Source of the DNA: Bacteroidota bacterium
GTDB taxonomy: Bacteria; Bacteroidota; Bacteroidia; Bacteroidales; JAADJA01
Assembly: GCA_020444515.1 (NCBI GenBank)
Contig: JAHLKX010000011.1
Location: 92,862 to 147,959, forward strand
Length of the DNA stretch: 55,098 nt
Direction of reading: 5' to 3'
Every line of letters begins with the position of its first letter. Position 1 is the stretch's first letter. Of this stretch, positions 1-7,342 are shown in pieces. Both the position numbers and the translations under genes were made by a program. The notes beneath the pieces were generated by a model, which was given only the letters and a program-made list of their open reading frames with translations, did no database searches and was not told where the DNA came from.

Positions 1-1
1 C

Positions 2-199
2 GGAACATTATATTGCCGCATGCCCGACAAAGATCAGATCGTTGGCTTTTTCCCGACAAGCGGCTATAAATATTATTATTCTTCTGCTGAAAAAGACGGA
101 AAATTTGTAGGATTGGTCATTGATGAAGATTACCAATCAGAAAAAACAGCGGAAAGGGTTAAAAAGTGGGTAACCCAGTTAAAAAAGGAGTTTAAATAA
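2..199 (+). CDS. 3' end of an unidentified gene
   Basis: An open frame enters from the left edge and gives 65 residues before TAA at 197-199. The visible part is rich in Tyr and Lys and has a Tyr-Tyr-Tyr stretch. It ends in an amphipathic, lysine-rich helix (ERVKKWVTQLKKEFK). I do not recognise the family, and the start lies outside the window. It is followed at once by a strong palindromic terminator and faces the convergent ferredoxin gene. The coding call rests on the uninterrupted frame and the terminator placement. Confidence 0.6.
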   Translation, partial: GTLYCRMPDKDQIVGFFPTSGYKYYYSSAEKDGKFVGLVIDEDYQSEKTAERVKKWVTQLKKEFK

Positions 200-200
200 A

Positions 201-230
201 AAAAAGTCCCGGCCGGGACTTTTTTTGTAT
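201..230. terminator. Bidirectional rho-independent terminator
   Basis: A perfect 24-bp palindrome at 201-224 (AAAAAGTCCCGG/CCGGGACTTTTT) gives a GC-rich stem with a T tract on either strand. It lies between the convergent partial gene (stop at 199) and the ferredoxin gene (stop at 250), so it can end transcription from both sides. Confidence 0.85.
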
Positions 231-249
231 CAGTTTAAATGATTGCTTA

Positions 250-420
250 TTATTCTTCAGGATGAATGGCCTCAACAGGGCAAACATCAGCGCATGAACC
301 ACAGTCTGTACAGATATCGGGATCAATTACATAGATGTCACCTTCGGAAATTGCCTCTACCGGACATTCATCAATACAGGTACCACATGCAGTACAATCA
401 TCTGTTATTACGTAAGCCAT
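250..420 (-). CDS. 2[4Fe-4S] ferredoxin
   Basis: This 56-residue protein is a small bacterial-type ferredoxin carrying electrons in the cytoplasm. Two CxxCxxCxxxCP motifs are visible (Cys9-12-15-19 with Pro20, and Cys37-40-43-47 with Pro48), which ligate two [4Fe-4S] clusters in the classic clostridial arrangement. Each is followed by VEAI, showing the internal duplication. The length matches the family. The gene is monocistronic: a -7 promoter element lies 30 bp upstream and a palindromic terminator just downstream. Its partner enzyme cannot be told from context. Pyruvate:ferredoxin oxidoreductase or similar anaerobic enzymes are usual partners in this lineage. Confidence 0.95.
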   Translation of the reverse strand: MAYVITDDCTACGTCIDECPVEAISEGDIYVIDPDICTDCGSCADVCPVEAIHPEE

Positions 421-450
421 AATAAAATATTTTAATGTTTATAAACATTG

Positions 451-458
451 CAAATGTA
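451..458 (-). promoter_or_regulatory. -7 promoter element for the ferredoxin gene
   Basis: On the minus strand this reads TACATTTG, a full match to the Bacteroidota sigma-A -7 consensus TAnnTTTG, 30 nt before the ferredoxin ATG. The rest of the 278-nt divergent gap to rocD is AT-rich and holds nothing else I can name. Confidence 0.7.
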
Positions 459-648
459 AAAATATTTAATTCCAAACACATTTTAAATAAAAAGATTTTT
501 CAACTGGTAAATTACCCTTCACAAATAGAAGTATTTACATACACTATATAGTTGCATTCTAAATTAGCGAAGCTCCTCATAGCAACTTTTTTCAATCAAA
601 ACCAAAAATTTTTTCTGCCGTTTATTTTCGCATGAGTATTATATATTA

Positions 649-656
649 TAAATTTG
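649..656 (+). promoter_or_regulatory. -7 promoter element for rocD
   Basis: TAAATTTG matches TAnnTTTG exactly. Transcription would start near 663, which leaves a leader of about 35 nt before the ATG at 699. It also rules out the in-frame TTG at 654, which sits inside the element. Confidence 0.7.
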
Positions 657-698
657 TTGCAAATGAATCTGTTAAAAAATAGTTTAAAGCGAGAAACA

Positions 699-1910
699 AT
701 GACATCAAAAGATTTAATGCAGTTAGAAGAAAAATACGGTGCCCATAATTATCACCCGTTACCAGTGGTTTTGGCCCGTGGTGAAGGTCCCTTCATGTGG
801 GATGTTGAAGGAAATAAATATTTTGACTTTTTATCGGCCTATTCAGCCGTTAATCAAGGTCACTGCCACCCCAAAATCATAAAGGCTCTGACCGACCAGG
901 CCAATACCCTGACACTAACATCCAGGGCCTTTTACAATGACGCACTGGGCCCATATGAAAAATTCGTTACGGAATACTTCGGATATGATAAGATCTTACC
1001 CATGAATACCGGTGCCGAAGGCGATGAAACCGCTCTTAAATTATGCCGCAAATGGGCATATGAGAAAAAAGGAGTTCCGGAAAACCAGGCCAAGATCATT
1101 GTTTGTGAGAACAACTTTCATGGAAGGACCATCACAGTGATTTCCATGTCTACCGACCCGGATGCCAGGAATGGATTCGGCCCCTATACACCCGGATTTA
1201 TCACCATTCCCTATAACGACCTCAATGCATTATCGGATGCATTGAATGATCCCAATGTTGCCGGATTTCTTGTGGAGCCGATACAAGGTGAAGCCGGGGT
1301 TTTTGTTCCCGATGATGGCTACCTGAAAATGGCCTATCAGATGTGCCGTGATCACAATGTCCTTTTCATTGCCGACGAAGTTCAAACTGGTATCGCCCGT
1401 ACCGGGAAATTACTGGCCTGCGATCATGAGGGGGTTCGACCCGATATTCTGATCCTTGGGAAAGCCCTCTCCGGAGGCGTTTATCCGGTATCAGCCGTGC
1501 TGGCCGATGATGATATCATGCTGTGCATCAAACCCGGAGAGCATGGATCAACCTTTGGTGGTAATCCTGTAGCATCAGAAGTTGCTGTTGCAGCCCTTGA
1601 AGTTATCCGTGATGAAAAACTGGCCGAGCGGGCTGAAGAACTGGGAAAAATATTCAGGGATGAAATGCGCAAAATCGATTCTCCCATGATTGAACTGGTC
1701 AGAGGAAAAGGCTTACTGAATGCGGTGGTTATTAAACCTAAAAACGGGAAAGAGGCTTGGGATGTATGCCTGGAGATGGCAAAAAATGGGGTCCTTGCCA
1801 AACCCACACACGGGCATATCATTCGTTTTGCCCCACCCCTTGTCATTTCTGAAGATGAACTCAGGGAAGCCATCCGACTGATCGAAAAATCAATCAAATC
1901 TTTCGACTGA
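699..1910 (+). CDS. rocD: Ornithine--oxo-acid aminotransferase
   Basis: A PLP-dependent class III aminotransferase of 403 residues. It moves the delta-amino group of ornithine to 2-oxoglutarate, giving glutamate-5-semialdehyde (in equilibrium with P5C) and glutamate in the cytoplasm. The N-terminus ([20 protein letters not shown]) is characteristic of ornithine aminotransferase rather than acetylornithine aminotransferase. The PLP lysine is K255 in LGKALSGG, and D226 in ADEVQTG contacts the pyridine nitrogen. The open frame extends to a TTG at 654, but that codon overlaps the promoter, so the ATG at 699 is chosen. A terminator follows at 1937. The gene stands alone. It shares the P5C node with the hydroxyproline dehydratase encoded at 44.8 kb, although the two are not linked. 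Confidence 0.95.
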   Translation: MTSKDLMQLEEKYGAHNYHPLPVVLARGEGPFMWDVEGNKYFDFLSAYSAVNQGHCHPKIIKALTDQANTLTLTSRAFYNDALGPYEKFVTEYFGYDKILPMNTGAEGDETALKLCRKWAYEKKGVPENQAKIIVCENNFHGRTITVISMSTDPDARNGFGPYTPGFITIPYNDLNALSDALNDPNVAGFLVEPIQGEAGVFVPDDGYLKMAYQMCRDHNVLFIADEVQTGIARTGKLLACDHEGVRPDILILGKALSGGVYPVSAVLADDDIMLCIKPGEHGSTFGGNPVASEVAVAALEVIRDEKLAERAEELGKIFRDEMRKIDSPMIELVRGKGLLNAVVIKPKNGKEAWDVCLEMAKNGVLAKPTHGHIIRFAPPLVISEDELREAIRLIEKSIKSFD

Positions 1911-1936
1911 TTCAGAAAAAGATTTGAGTGAAAAAC

Positions 1937-1976
1937 AAAGCCTGGTCGCGTTTATCGGACCGGGCTTTATTTTTTT
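1937..1976 (+). terminator. Terminator after rocD
   Basis: AAAGCCTGGTC at 1937-1947 pairs with GACCGGGCTTT at 1958-1968 (one G-U pair), followed by a run of T. It separates rocD from the next gene. Confidence 0.85.
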
Positions 1977-1999
1977 AGGAACCACAAAACTTCTTTTCC

Positions 2000-2007
2000 T
2001 ATATTTG
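2000..2007 (+). promoter_or_regulatory. -7 promoter element for the GT39-like gene
   Basis: TATATTTG, a full TAnnTTTG match, lies 20 nt before the TTG start at 2027 and just after the rocD terminator. It makes the following gene an independent unit with a very short leader. Confidence 0.65.
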
Positions 2008-2026
2008 AAAGATCATTCTAAACCCT

Positions 2027-3505
2027 TTGACCTTGAAGAAATCATTCCTTGATATACTCATTCAATACACAGAAAGTCATGCCAGCCTGATCCTTACTTT
2101 GATATTAATATCCAGTGGCATACTCATTTTTTTTACCCTGGATAATGGGCATGCTCCCGGAGGAGACTTTGCAGTTTATATTGAACAATCAAAGGCCATC
2201 ATATCAGGAGAAACGGAAGATTTGTTTGAAGTAAACCGATTTGCCATGGATCATTCTGACCGGCACATCGGACCTTATCTTTATCCGGTTGGTTTTCCTC
2301 TTTTGCTGGCACCCGTCACCCGGTATTTTGGGATGAATTTTGTTGTTTATAAACTGCTTTTATTATTGTTTTTTCTGTTTACCGGGGGTGTGACATTTAT
2401 TCTTTTTCGTGATAGATTTCCTTACAAATTATGGGCATTGCTCATTGTTTTTTACCTTTTGTTCAACTATTACTTTATCGCCTATCTCGATTTTGTGCTT
2501 TCCGATATTCCATTTCTATTTTTCACGCTGCTCTCTGTTTATCTTTTGGAACGATACCGAAAAACCTCCAATCCATGGCTTCAGGCTATGATGGGTGTAG
2601 TTATGTTCATTGCCTTCCTGATAAGAACCACAGGCATTATACTTTTTATTACTTTAATCCTTATTCATCTTCATGATGATTGGGGGATGATTGTCAGAAA
2701 AAAAATACGTTACTTATATTCAACCTGGTACCGCATGATTCCCTATGTCCTTTTTGTTATTGGATTCGTTCTTATGCAGATTTTGTATATTCATGGGGAA
2801 CAAAATCATATCGACCTGTTGCAAGCGGCAACCCTGCCACTGATCTTTTCAAACCTGCTATTTTATCTATCCGAGATCAAGAAGTTTCTCATTCTCTATT
2901 ATCCTGATTTATCAATAATAGTATTGATTTTATCCACCCCGATTGTATTTGCTCACATCCTGATGAACTGGCGAAAAGATTTGTTATACCTCATTTTTAT
3001 TTTCGGGATTCTGGGTATATATGCCATTTGGCCCGAGCGCGAAGGTGTCCGTTTTATTTTTCCTGTAATTCCTTTTTATTTTTATTTTCTGCTGAAGGGC
3101 CTGTTAGATCTCCACAGAAGGTTCCCGAAATGGCATCTCCGTGCGATTCCATTTATTTTATTGTTCATGATTTTTGTTCAGGGTATCTTTTATAGTTATC
3201 GGGATTTCTTTCAAGATAATTCGGCCAATATCCTTGCACCTGAATCAACAGAAGCCTATGAATACATTCAAACCAATACCAGAAAGGATGACCTGTTCGT
3301 CTACTGGTACCCACGAACACTTCGGTTAATGACCGGACGAAATGCTTTCTCCACCAAAGACCCGGTCCGTATGCTGAATTCACCGGCTGATTATCTGGTT
3401 ACTTTTCGGGAAAAACCTTTCGATCACCCTCAGTTTAATCTAATGTTTAAAAACAAGGATTACAGTATTTACTCGATTGTCAGGAATAATTCATCGAATC
3501 AATGA
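2027..3505 (+). CDS. Polytopic membrane glycosyltransferase (GT39/ArnT-like)
   Basis: A 492-residue integral membrane protein with about ten hydrophobic segments. It has the layout of GT-C glycosyltransferases, which use lipid-linked sugars at the outer face of the inner membrane. After the first transmembrane helix, a loop with GGDFAVYIEQSKAIISG carries the acidic Asp typical of the first extracytoplasmic loop. Further in, an LDFVLSDIPFLFF segment is typical of this superfamily in Bacteroidota. The C-terminal 100 residues form a small soluble domain. No ATG lies close to the promoter, so translation likely begins at TTG 2027 or TTG 2033. The substrate cannot be read from sequence. Confidence 0.75.
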   Translation: MTLKKSFLDILIQYTESHASLILTLILISSGILIFFTLDNGHAPGGDFAVYIEQSKAIISGETEDLFEVNRFAMDHSDRHIGPYLYPVGFPLLLAPVTRYFGMNFVVYKLLLLLFFLFTGGVTFILFRDRFPYKLWALLIVFYLLFNYYFIAYLDFVLSDIPFLFFTLLSVYLLERYRKTSNPWLQAMMGVVMFIAFLIRTTGIILFITLILIHLHDDWGMIVRKKIRYLYSTWYRMIPYVLFVIGFVLMQILYIHGEQNHIDLLQAATLPLIFSNLLFYLSEIKKFLILYYPDLSIIVLILSTPIVFAHILMNWRKDLLYLIFIFGILGIYAIWPEREGVRFIFPVIPFYFYFLLKGLLDLHRRFPKWHLRAIPFILLFMIFVQGIFYSYRDFFQDNSANILAPESTEAYEYIQTNTRKDDLFVYWYPRTLRLMTGRNAFSTKDPVRMLNSPADYLVTFREKPFDHPQFNLMFKNKDYSIYSIVRNNSSNQ

Positions 3506-3518
3506 CTTCCAGCCCGAA

Positions 3519-4601
3519 CTACCCCTTCATGATTTCCCTGATGATGGTTTCCATGCCACCGGATTGTTGCTCCATACTTTTTAGCAGTTGGGCCTGCGCT
3601 CTTGTTCGAATAAGATTATGATCCGGATGTTTGATTTTATAATAAATATCACCATTCAGGTAATCGGTCAGAAAGCGAATGGTTTGTTCCCAGGTTATGT
3701 ATCGCGCAGAAAACGCCATCAGGTCGATCTCCGATTGGGTCAGTACCTCTTTGGTTTCGCCCAGATACCCTTCAGCAAAGGCCCTGAATAAATCCGGGTT
3801 CATGGATATATGATCAGGATCCGGATCATCTTCATCGCCGGTATTGGCATAGGTCCGGATGGCATCTCCAAAATCATACAGGACATACCCGGGCATCACT
3901 GTATCCAGGTCGATGACACAGCGGGCCTTGTCATTTTCGTCAAACAAAACATTGTTGATCTTGGTATCGTTGTGGGTAACCCTGACGGGGATCGATCCTT
4001 CCTGACCTGCTTGATAGATTGCCATCATTTCTGCTTCCCTATCCAGGGCAAATGCAATGTCATTTTGAGCAGCTTTCACCCTACCGGCCTTATCATTTTC
4101 AATGGCCCTTTTTAAATTATTCAACCGGAATACGGCATCGTGAAAATTTGGGATCGTTTCCATTAAGGTATCGACCGGAAAATCGCTGAGCATCTTCAGG
4201 AACCAGCCAAAAGCATGGCCACCGGCCTCAGCAATTTTTACATTCAAAGCCCTGTCGTAAGTTTTACTCCCCTCGATGAATGTAAAAACCCGCCAAAATT
4301 CGGATTCATCATCCATGTAAAAATAGGTTCCGTTCACGGTTCGGATAGGCATCATCACTTCCATGCTGGATTGTGCTTCCGCTATTTTATCGGATAAAAA
4401 GTCAGTAACCCTGACCAGATTCGAAGTCAATCCGCGGACATCTTTAAAAACTTCCTGGTTTACACGCTGCAACAGGTAGTTTTTTTCGGAGGTAAGCACC
4501 TTAAAGGTATCATTGATATGGCCACTTCCGTAAGGAAAAACATTTCGTATGGTACCATTTAGCCGGAACCTTTCGGCAATAGTGATTAAATCAGGAGCCA
4601 T
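3519..4601 (-). CDS. NahK-like sugar 1-kinase (aminoglycoside phosphotransferase fold)
   Basis: A 360-residue kinase of the APH/choline kinase fold, most like N-acetylhexosamine 1-kinase. Visible motifs are a glycine-rich GSGHINDTF (25-33), the catalytic HND at 210-212 followed by Asn216/217, and the metal-binding DLD at 231-233. Last gene of a minus-strand operon, 5 nt after the nucleotidyltransferase and downstream of a sugar MFS permease. That order suggests import, 1-phosphorylation and nucleotide activation of a sugar, most simply GlcNAc or GalNAc. The phosphorylated sugar is inferred; bacteroidal relatives are often annotated only as phosphotransferase or desulfatase-like. Confidence 0.8.
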   Translation of the reverse strand: MAPDLITIAERFRLNGTIRNVFPYGSGHINDTFKVLTSEKNYLLQRVNQEVFKDVRGLTSNLVRVTDFLSDKIAEAQSSMEVMMPIRTVNGTYFYMDDESEFWRVFTFIEGSKTYDRALNVKIAEAGGHAFGWFLKMLSDFPVDTLMETIPNFHDAVFRLNNLKRAIENDKAGRVKAAQNDIAFALDREAEMMAIYQAGQEGSIPVRVTHNDTKINNVLFDENDKARCVIDLDTVMPGYVLYDFGDAIRTYANTGDEDDPDPDHISMNPDLFRAFAEGYLGETKEVLTQSEIDLMAFSARYITWEQTIRFLTDYLNGDIYYKIKHPDHNLIRTRAQAQLLKSMEQQSGGMETIIREIMKG

Positions 4602-4606
4602 ATTAT

Positions 4607-5518
4607 TTATAGCCAGAGTTTTTCGGGATAAACACCTTTTTGGATCAATCGGCTGATCTGTTCCACGGCAGAAGCTTTATCTTCCTTATAGGTTACACCA
4701 AACCAATGATCCCGCGATTCAAGCACTTTCAGGCGAATCCGGGTCTGTTTGATCAAATCGTTGACCACAAAAGGAATGTAAAATTCCCCTTTGGGATTGT
4801 TGGCATTTTCACGGATAAACCTGGTAAAATAAGATTTGAGATATTCAAAATAAGAGGGCATGAAACCCCAAATGTTCATGGAGACCACTTCATTGCCTGA
4901 CAATTCCATACTGTGGTGATCATCAATCTGTGTGATGATGGAACCGTTGGTTTTTTCAATACGGGTTCTTTCTACAACTGTTTTGAGATAACCATTTGCA
5001 TCGGTTTCACAAACACCACGCGATACATACCCGTGTTCCGAAAGGGTATTGGAAAGATGATAACCGACCATACAATAGTTGTTCTTTGCATCGGGTCGAT
5101 CTTGTAATAGGTAATCGTGTGTCAACTGGTAAGAACCGGGGCCATAAAAGTCGTCAGCATTGATAACCGTGAATGGCTCATTGATCGCATCTTTGGCCAC
5201 CAGCACAGCATGACCCGTCCCCCAGGGTTTTTGCCGATCAGGATGAAGGGGTATGTCGTCGGGAACAAAACTGCGGAGTTCTTGATAGACATAGGCGGTT
5301 TGGATTCGATCCTTTAATTTCATTTCAAAACTTTCACGAAAAGCATCCGCAAAACTTTCACGGATTACAAAAACTACTTTCCCATAACCTGCCCTGATGG
5401 CATCATAAATGGAATAATCGATGATGGCTTCACCATGGGGTCCAACCGGATCAACTTGTTTCAATCCGCCGTAGCGGCTTCCCATTCCTGCAGCTAGTAT
5501 CAAAAGTGTCGGTTTCAT
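4607..5518 (-). CDS. Sugar-1-phosphate nucleotidyltransferase
   Basis: A 303-residue NTP_transferase-fold enzyme that couples a sugar 1-phosphate to NTP, giving an NDP-sugar and PPi. The nucleotide-binding loop LILAAGMGSRYGGLKQ is at residues 6-21. A metal-binding Asp sits in INADDFYG near residue 119. WGTGHA and GEFYIPF resemble UDP-sugar pyrophosphorylases. Middle gene of a three-gene operon between the sugar permease (35-nt gap) and the NahK-like kinase (5-nt gap). It should therefore act on that kinase's product, as in the lacto-N-biose/galacto-N-biose pathway, but no galacto-N-biose phosphorylase is present here. Base and sugar specificity are not determined. Confidence 0.85.
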   Translation of the reverse strand: MKPTLLILAAGMGSRYGGLKQVDPVGPHGEAIIDYSIYDAIRAGYGKVVFVIRESFADAFRESFEMKLKDRIQTAYVYQELRSFVPDDIPLHPDRQKPWGTGHAVLVAKDAINEPFTVINADDFYGPGSYQLTHDYLLQDRPDAKNNYCMVGYHLSNTLSEHGYVSRGVCETDANGYLKTVVERTRIEKTNGSIITQIDDHHSMELSGNEVVSMNIWGFMPSYFEYLKSYFTRFIRENANNPKGEFYIPFVVNDLIKQTRIRLKVLESRDHWFGVTYKEDKASAVEQISRLIQKGVYPEKLWL

Positions 5519-5553
5519 TCAGTATTTTATTTTTTCGATTTAAAAATTGTTGA

Positions 5554-6825
5554 TTATTTCCCCATTTTATGACCCCTGGTGGCGAAGAACAATATGAACA
5601 GATAACATGGAACCATGATCCAGTAGGCTTGACGCGCGCCTACTGACGCTATATCCGCCAGTGCACCGTAAGCCAGGGGCAATAAGGCACCACCGGCAAT
5701 ACCCATGATCAGCATGGCCGATCCAAGTTTGATAAATTTACCCAATCCGTCGATGGCCAACGGCCATATGGCCGGCCACATAATACTATTGGCGAACCCC
5801 AATGCAGCGATCATCAATATAGAAGTATAGCCTGATGAAAATATAGCTACCACTGTAAATATCACCCCAAGGATGGCGAAATAGGCCAGGGCCTTTGCCT
5901 GGGTAATGAATTTCGGGATGGCGATGATTCCAAAGAAATAACCCACGATCATTGCTCCCAGGGTAAAGGAAGCAAAAAACTTGGCTTCTGAAAACTCAAA
6001 ACCTAAAAAATTTCCGTAACTGATCAAGGTATCCACAGCAATTACTTCTACCCCGACATAAACAAAAATGGTAATTACACCCAACAGCAAGTAAGGAAAT
6101 TGCCAGATACTGTTCCGGCGAGCCGGAGTTTTTGAATCAGATTCATCTTCTTCCTGTTCAATATCAGGAAGAGATGAAAAACGGACCAGGGCTGCCAGTA
6201 AAAACAATACACCAGCCATAATCAGGTAAGGCATGATTACTTTTTGAGCGAGCAGATCCAGTTCGGCCGCTTTGGCAATGGGCTCCATCTGTTCCAACTC
6301 AACCACCAGATCATCAATACCTGTTAGCACCACAGTACCCAAAATGATTGGGCTGAGGATGCCGGCAAACTTATTGGCCACCCCCATGATGCTGATCCGT
6401 TTGGCTGCACTTTCAATGGGACCAAGTATTGTCACATAAGGATTGGAGGCTGTTTGCAGAATCGTAAGTCCTGTTCCCTGGATGAATAATCCGGTTAAAA
6501 ACAAACCATAGGTTCGGGTTAAAGCTGCCGGAATAAATATCAGCGCACCCATGGCCATGGTAATCAACCCAACAGACATCCCATTCTTAAAACCGGTCTT
6601 CTTCAAGACTGCAGAAGAAGGAAGGGCCATCACAAAATAAGAGATATAAAAGGCAAAAGCTACCAGGTACGACTCAAAGGAAGTCAACTCACAGGCTATT
6701 CTCAAATATGGGATCAGCGTAGCATTGAGCCAGGTGACAAATCCAAATATAAAAAAGAGGGCACCAATAATGGTTATCGGGATTAGGTAATCATGCCTTC
6801 GATTGTTGATGGTAAATTCAGCCAT
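5554..6825 (-). CDS. Sugar MFS transporter, FucP/GluP/NagP family
   Basis: A 423-residue inner-membrane proton symporter with about 12 helices. The opening (FIFGFVTWLNATLIPYLR) is the signature of the fucose-galactose-glucose-hexosamine (FGHS) subfamily, followed by QTASNPYVTILGP. First gene of the operon with the nucleotidyltransferase and the NahK-like kinase. It probably imports the free sugar those enzymes activate, and some family members (NagP) carry N-acetylglucosamine. A cytoplasmic loop near residue 220-240 is acidic and variable. A promoter lies 24 nt upstream at 6849-6856. The substrate is inferred from context only. Confidence 0.9.
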   Translation of the reverse strand: MAEFTINNRRHDYLIPITIIGALFFIFGFVTWLNATLIPYLRIACELTSFESYLVAFAFYISYFVMALPSSAVLKKTGFKNGMSVGLITMAMGALIFIPAALTRTYGLFLTGLFIQGTGLTILQTASNPYVTILGPIESAAKRISIMGVANKFAGILSPIILGTVVLTGIDDLVVELEQMEPIAKAAELDLLAQKVIMPYLIMAGVLFLLAALVRFSSLPDIEQEEDESDSKTPARRNSIWQFPYLLLGVITIFVYVGVEVIAVDTLISYGNFLGFEFSEAKFFASFTLGAMIVGYFFGIIAIPKFITQAKALAYFAILGVIFTVVAIFSSGYTSILMIAALGFANSIMWPAIWPLAIDGLGKFIKLGSAMLIMGIAGGALLPLAYGALADIASVGARQAYWIMVPCYLFILFFATRGHKMGK

Positions 6826-6848
6826 AAATGTGCTATGAGGTTAAGCGG

Positions 6849-6856
6849 CAAAGATA
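6849..6856 (-). promoter_or_regulatory. -7 promoter element for the sugar salvage operon
   Basis: The minus strand reads TATCTTTG (TAnnTTTG) 24 nt before the permease ATG. No other complete element occurs before the two downstream genes, so it probably drives all three. Confidence 0.7.
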
Positions 6857-6899
6857 ATATTTTATAAAAAGGATATTCCTTCCGGCAACCCTTTATGAT

Positions 6900-6907
6900 T
6901 AATTTTG
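6900..6907 (+). promoter_or_regulatory. -7 promoter element for the lipoprotein at 6932
   Basis: TAATTTTG matches TAnnTTTG, 25 nt before the ATG at 6932. It lies back to back with the permease promoter, about 45 bp away. Confidence 0.6.
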
Positions 6908-6931
6908 TCGTGAACATTAAAACTTTGTCAC

Positions 6932-7339
6932 ATGAAACTAAGGGCACAGCTGATCTCCATCCTACCTATCATAATGATTATTATGGCATCCTGCGAAGGA
7001 GAAACCACCTACACCAAAAAAATTGTGAATCATTCAAGCGATACCCTATTCTTCAGGATTTACAGCAATTATCCCGGACTCATTGCCGATAGTGTTTATT
7101 TATTACCACAGGCCGAAGTTATTTTCACGATGTGGACCAAACTGGGAGGCACCAACAGCGATATCAAATGCAGTGAAGGTATTGATTCAATACATTTTAG
7201 CTCCGAAAGCGGCAAACAACTTCTCCGGGATTTCAAAGACCAAAACAACTGGAATTATACCCGTAAATCAAATAAACGAGGTAGCGTTGTGGATAATTAT
7301 TGTGAATTTATTATCAGGCCGGAGGACCTATCCGATTAA
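6932..7339 (+). CDS. Small lipoprotein of unknown function
   Basis: A 135-residue exported lipoprotein. The N-terminus is a hydrophobic signal with a lipobox ending IMASC, so Cys21 would be lipidated. The mature part is mostly beta and contains two more cysteines. I recognise no family. It has its own promoter. It ends 3 nt before the convergent end of the cotransporter gene, so its 3' untranslated region must overlap that gene. It could be an outer-membrane or periplasmic accessory protein. Confidence 0.75.
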   Translation: MKLRAQLISILPIIMIIMASCEGETTYTKKIVNHSSDTLFFRIYSNYPGLIADSVYLLPQAEVIFTMWTKLGGTNSDIKCSEGIDSIHFSSESGKQLLRDFKDQNNWNYTRKSNKRGSVVDNYCEFIIRPEDLSD

Positions 7340-7342
7340 GTC

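Noticed and set aside
654..698. Upstream TTG/ATG starts for rocD
   Set aside because: The TTG overlaps the -7 element and the ATG at 663 is at the predicted transcription start; 699 matches the family.
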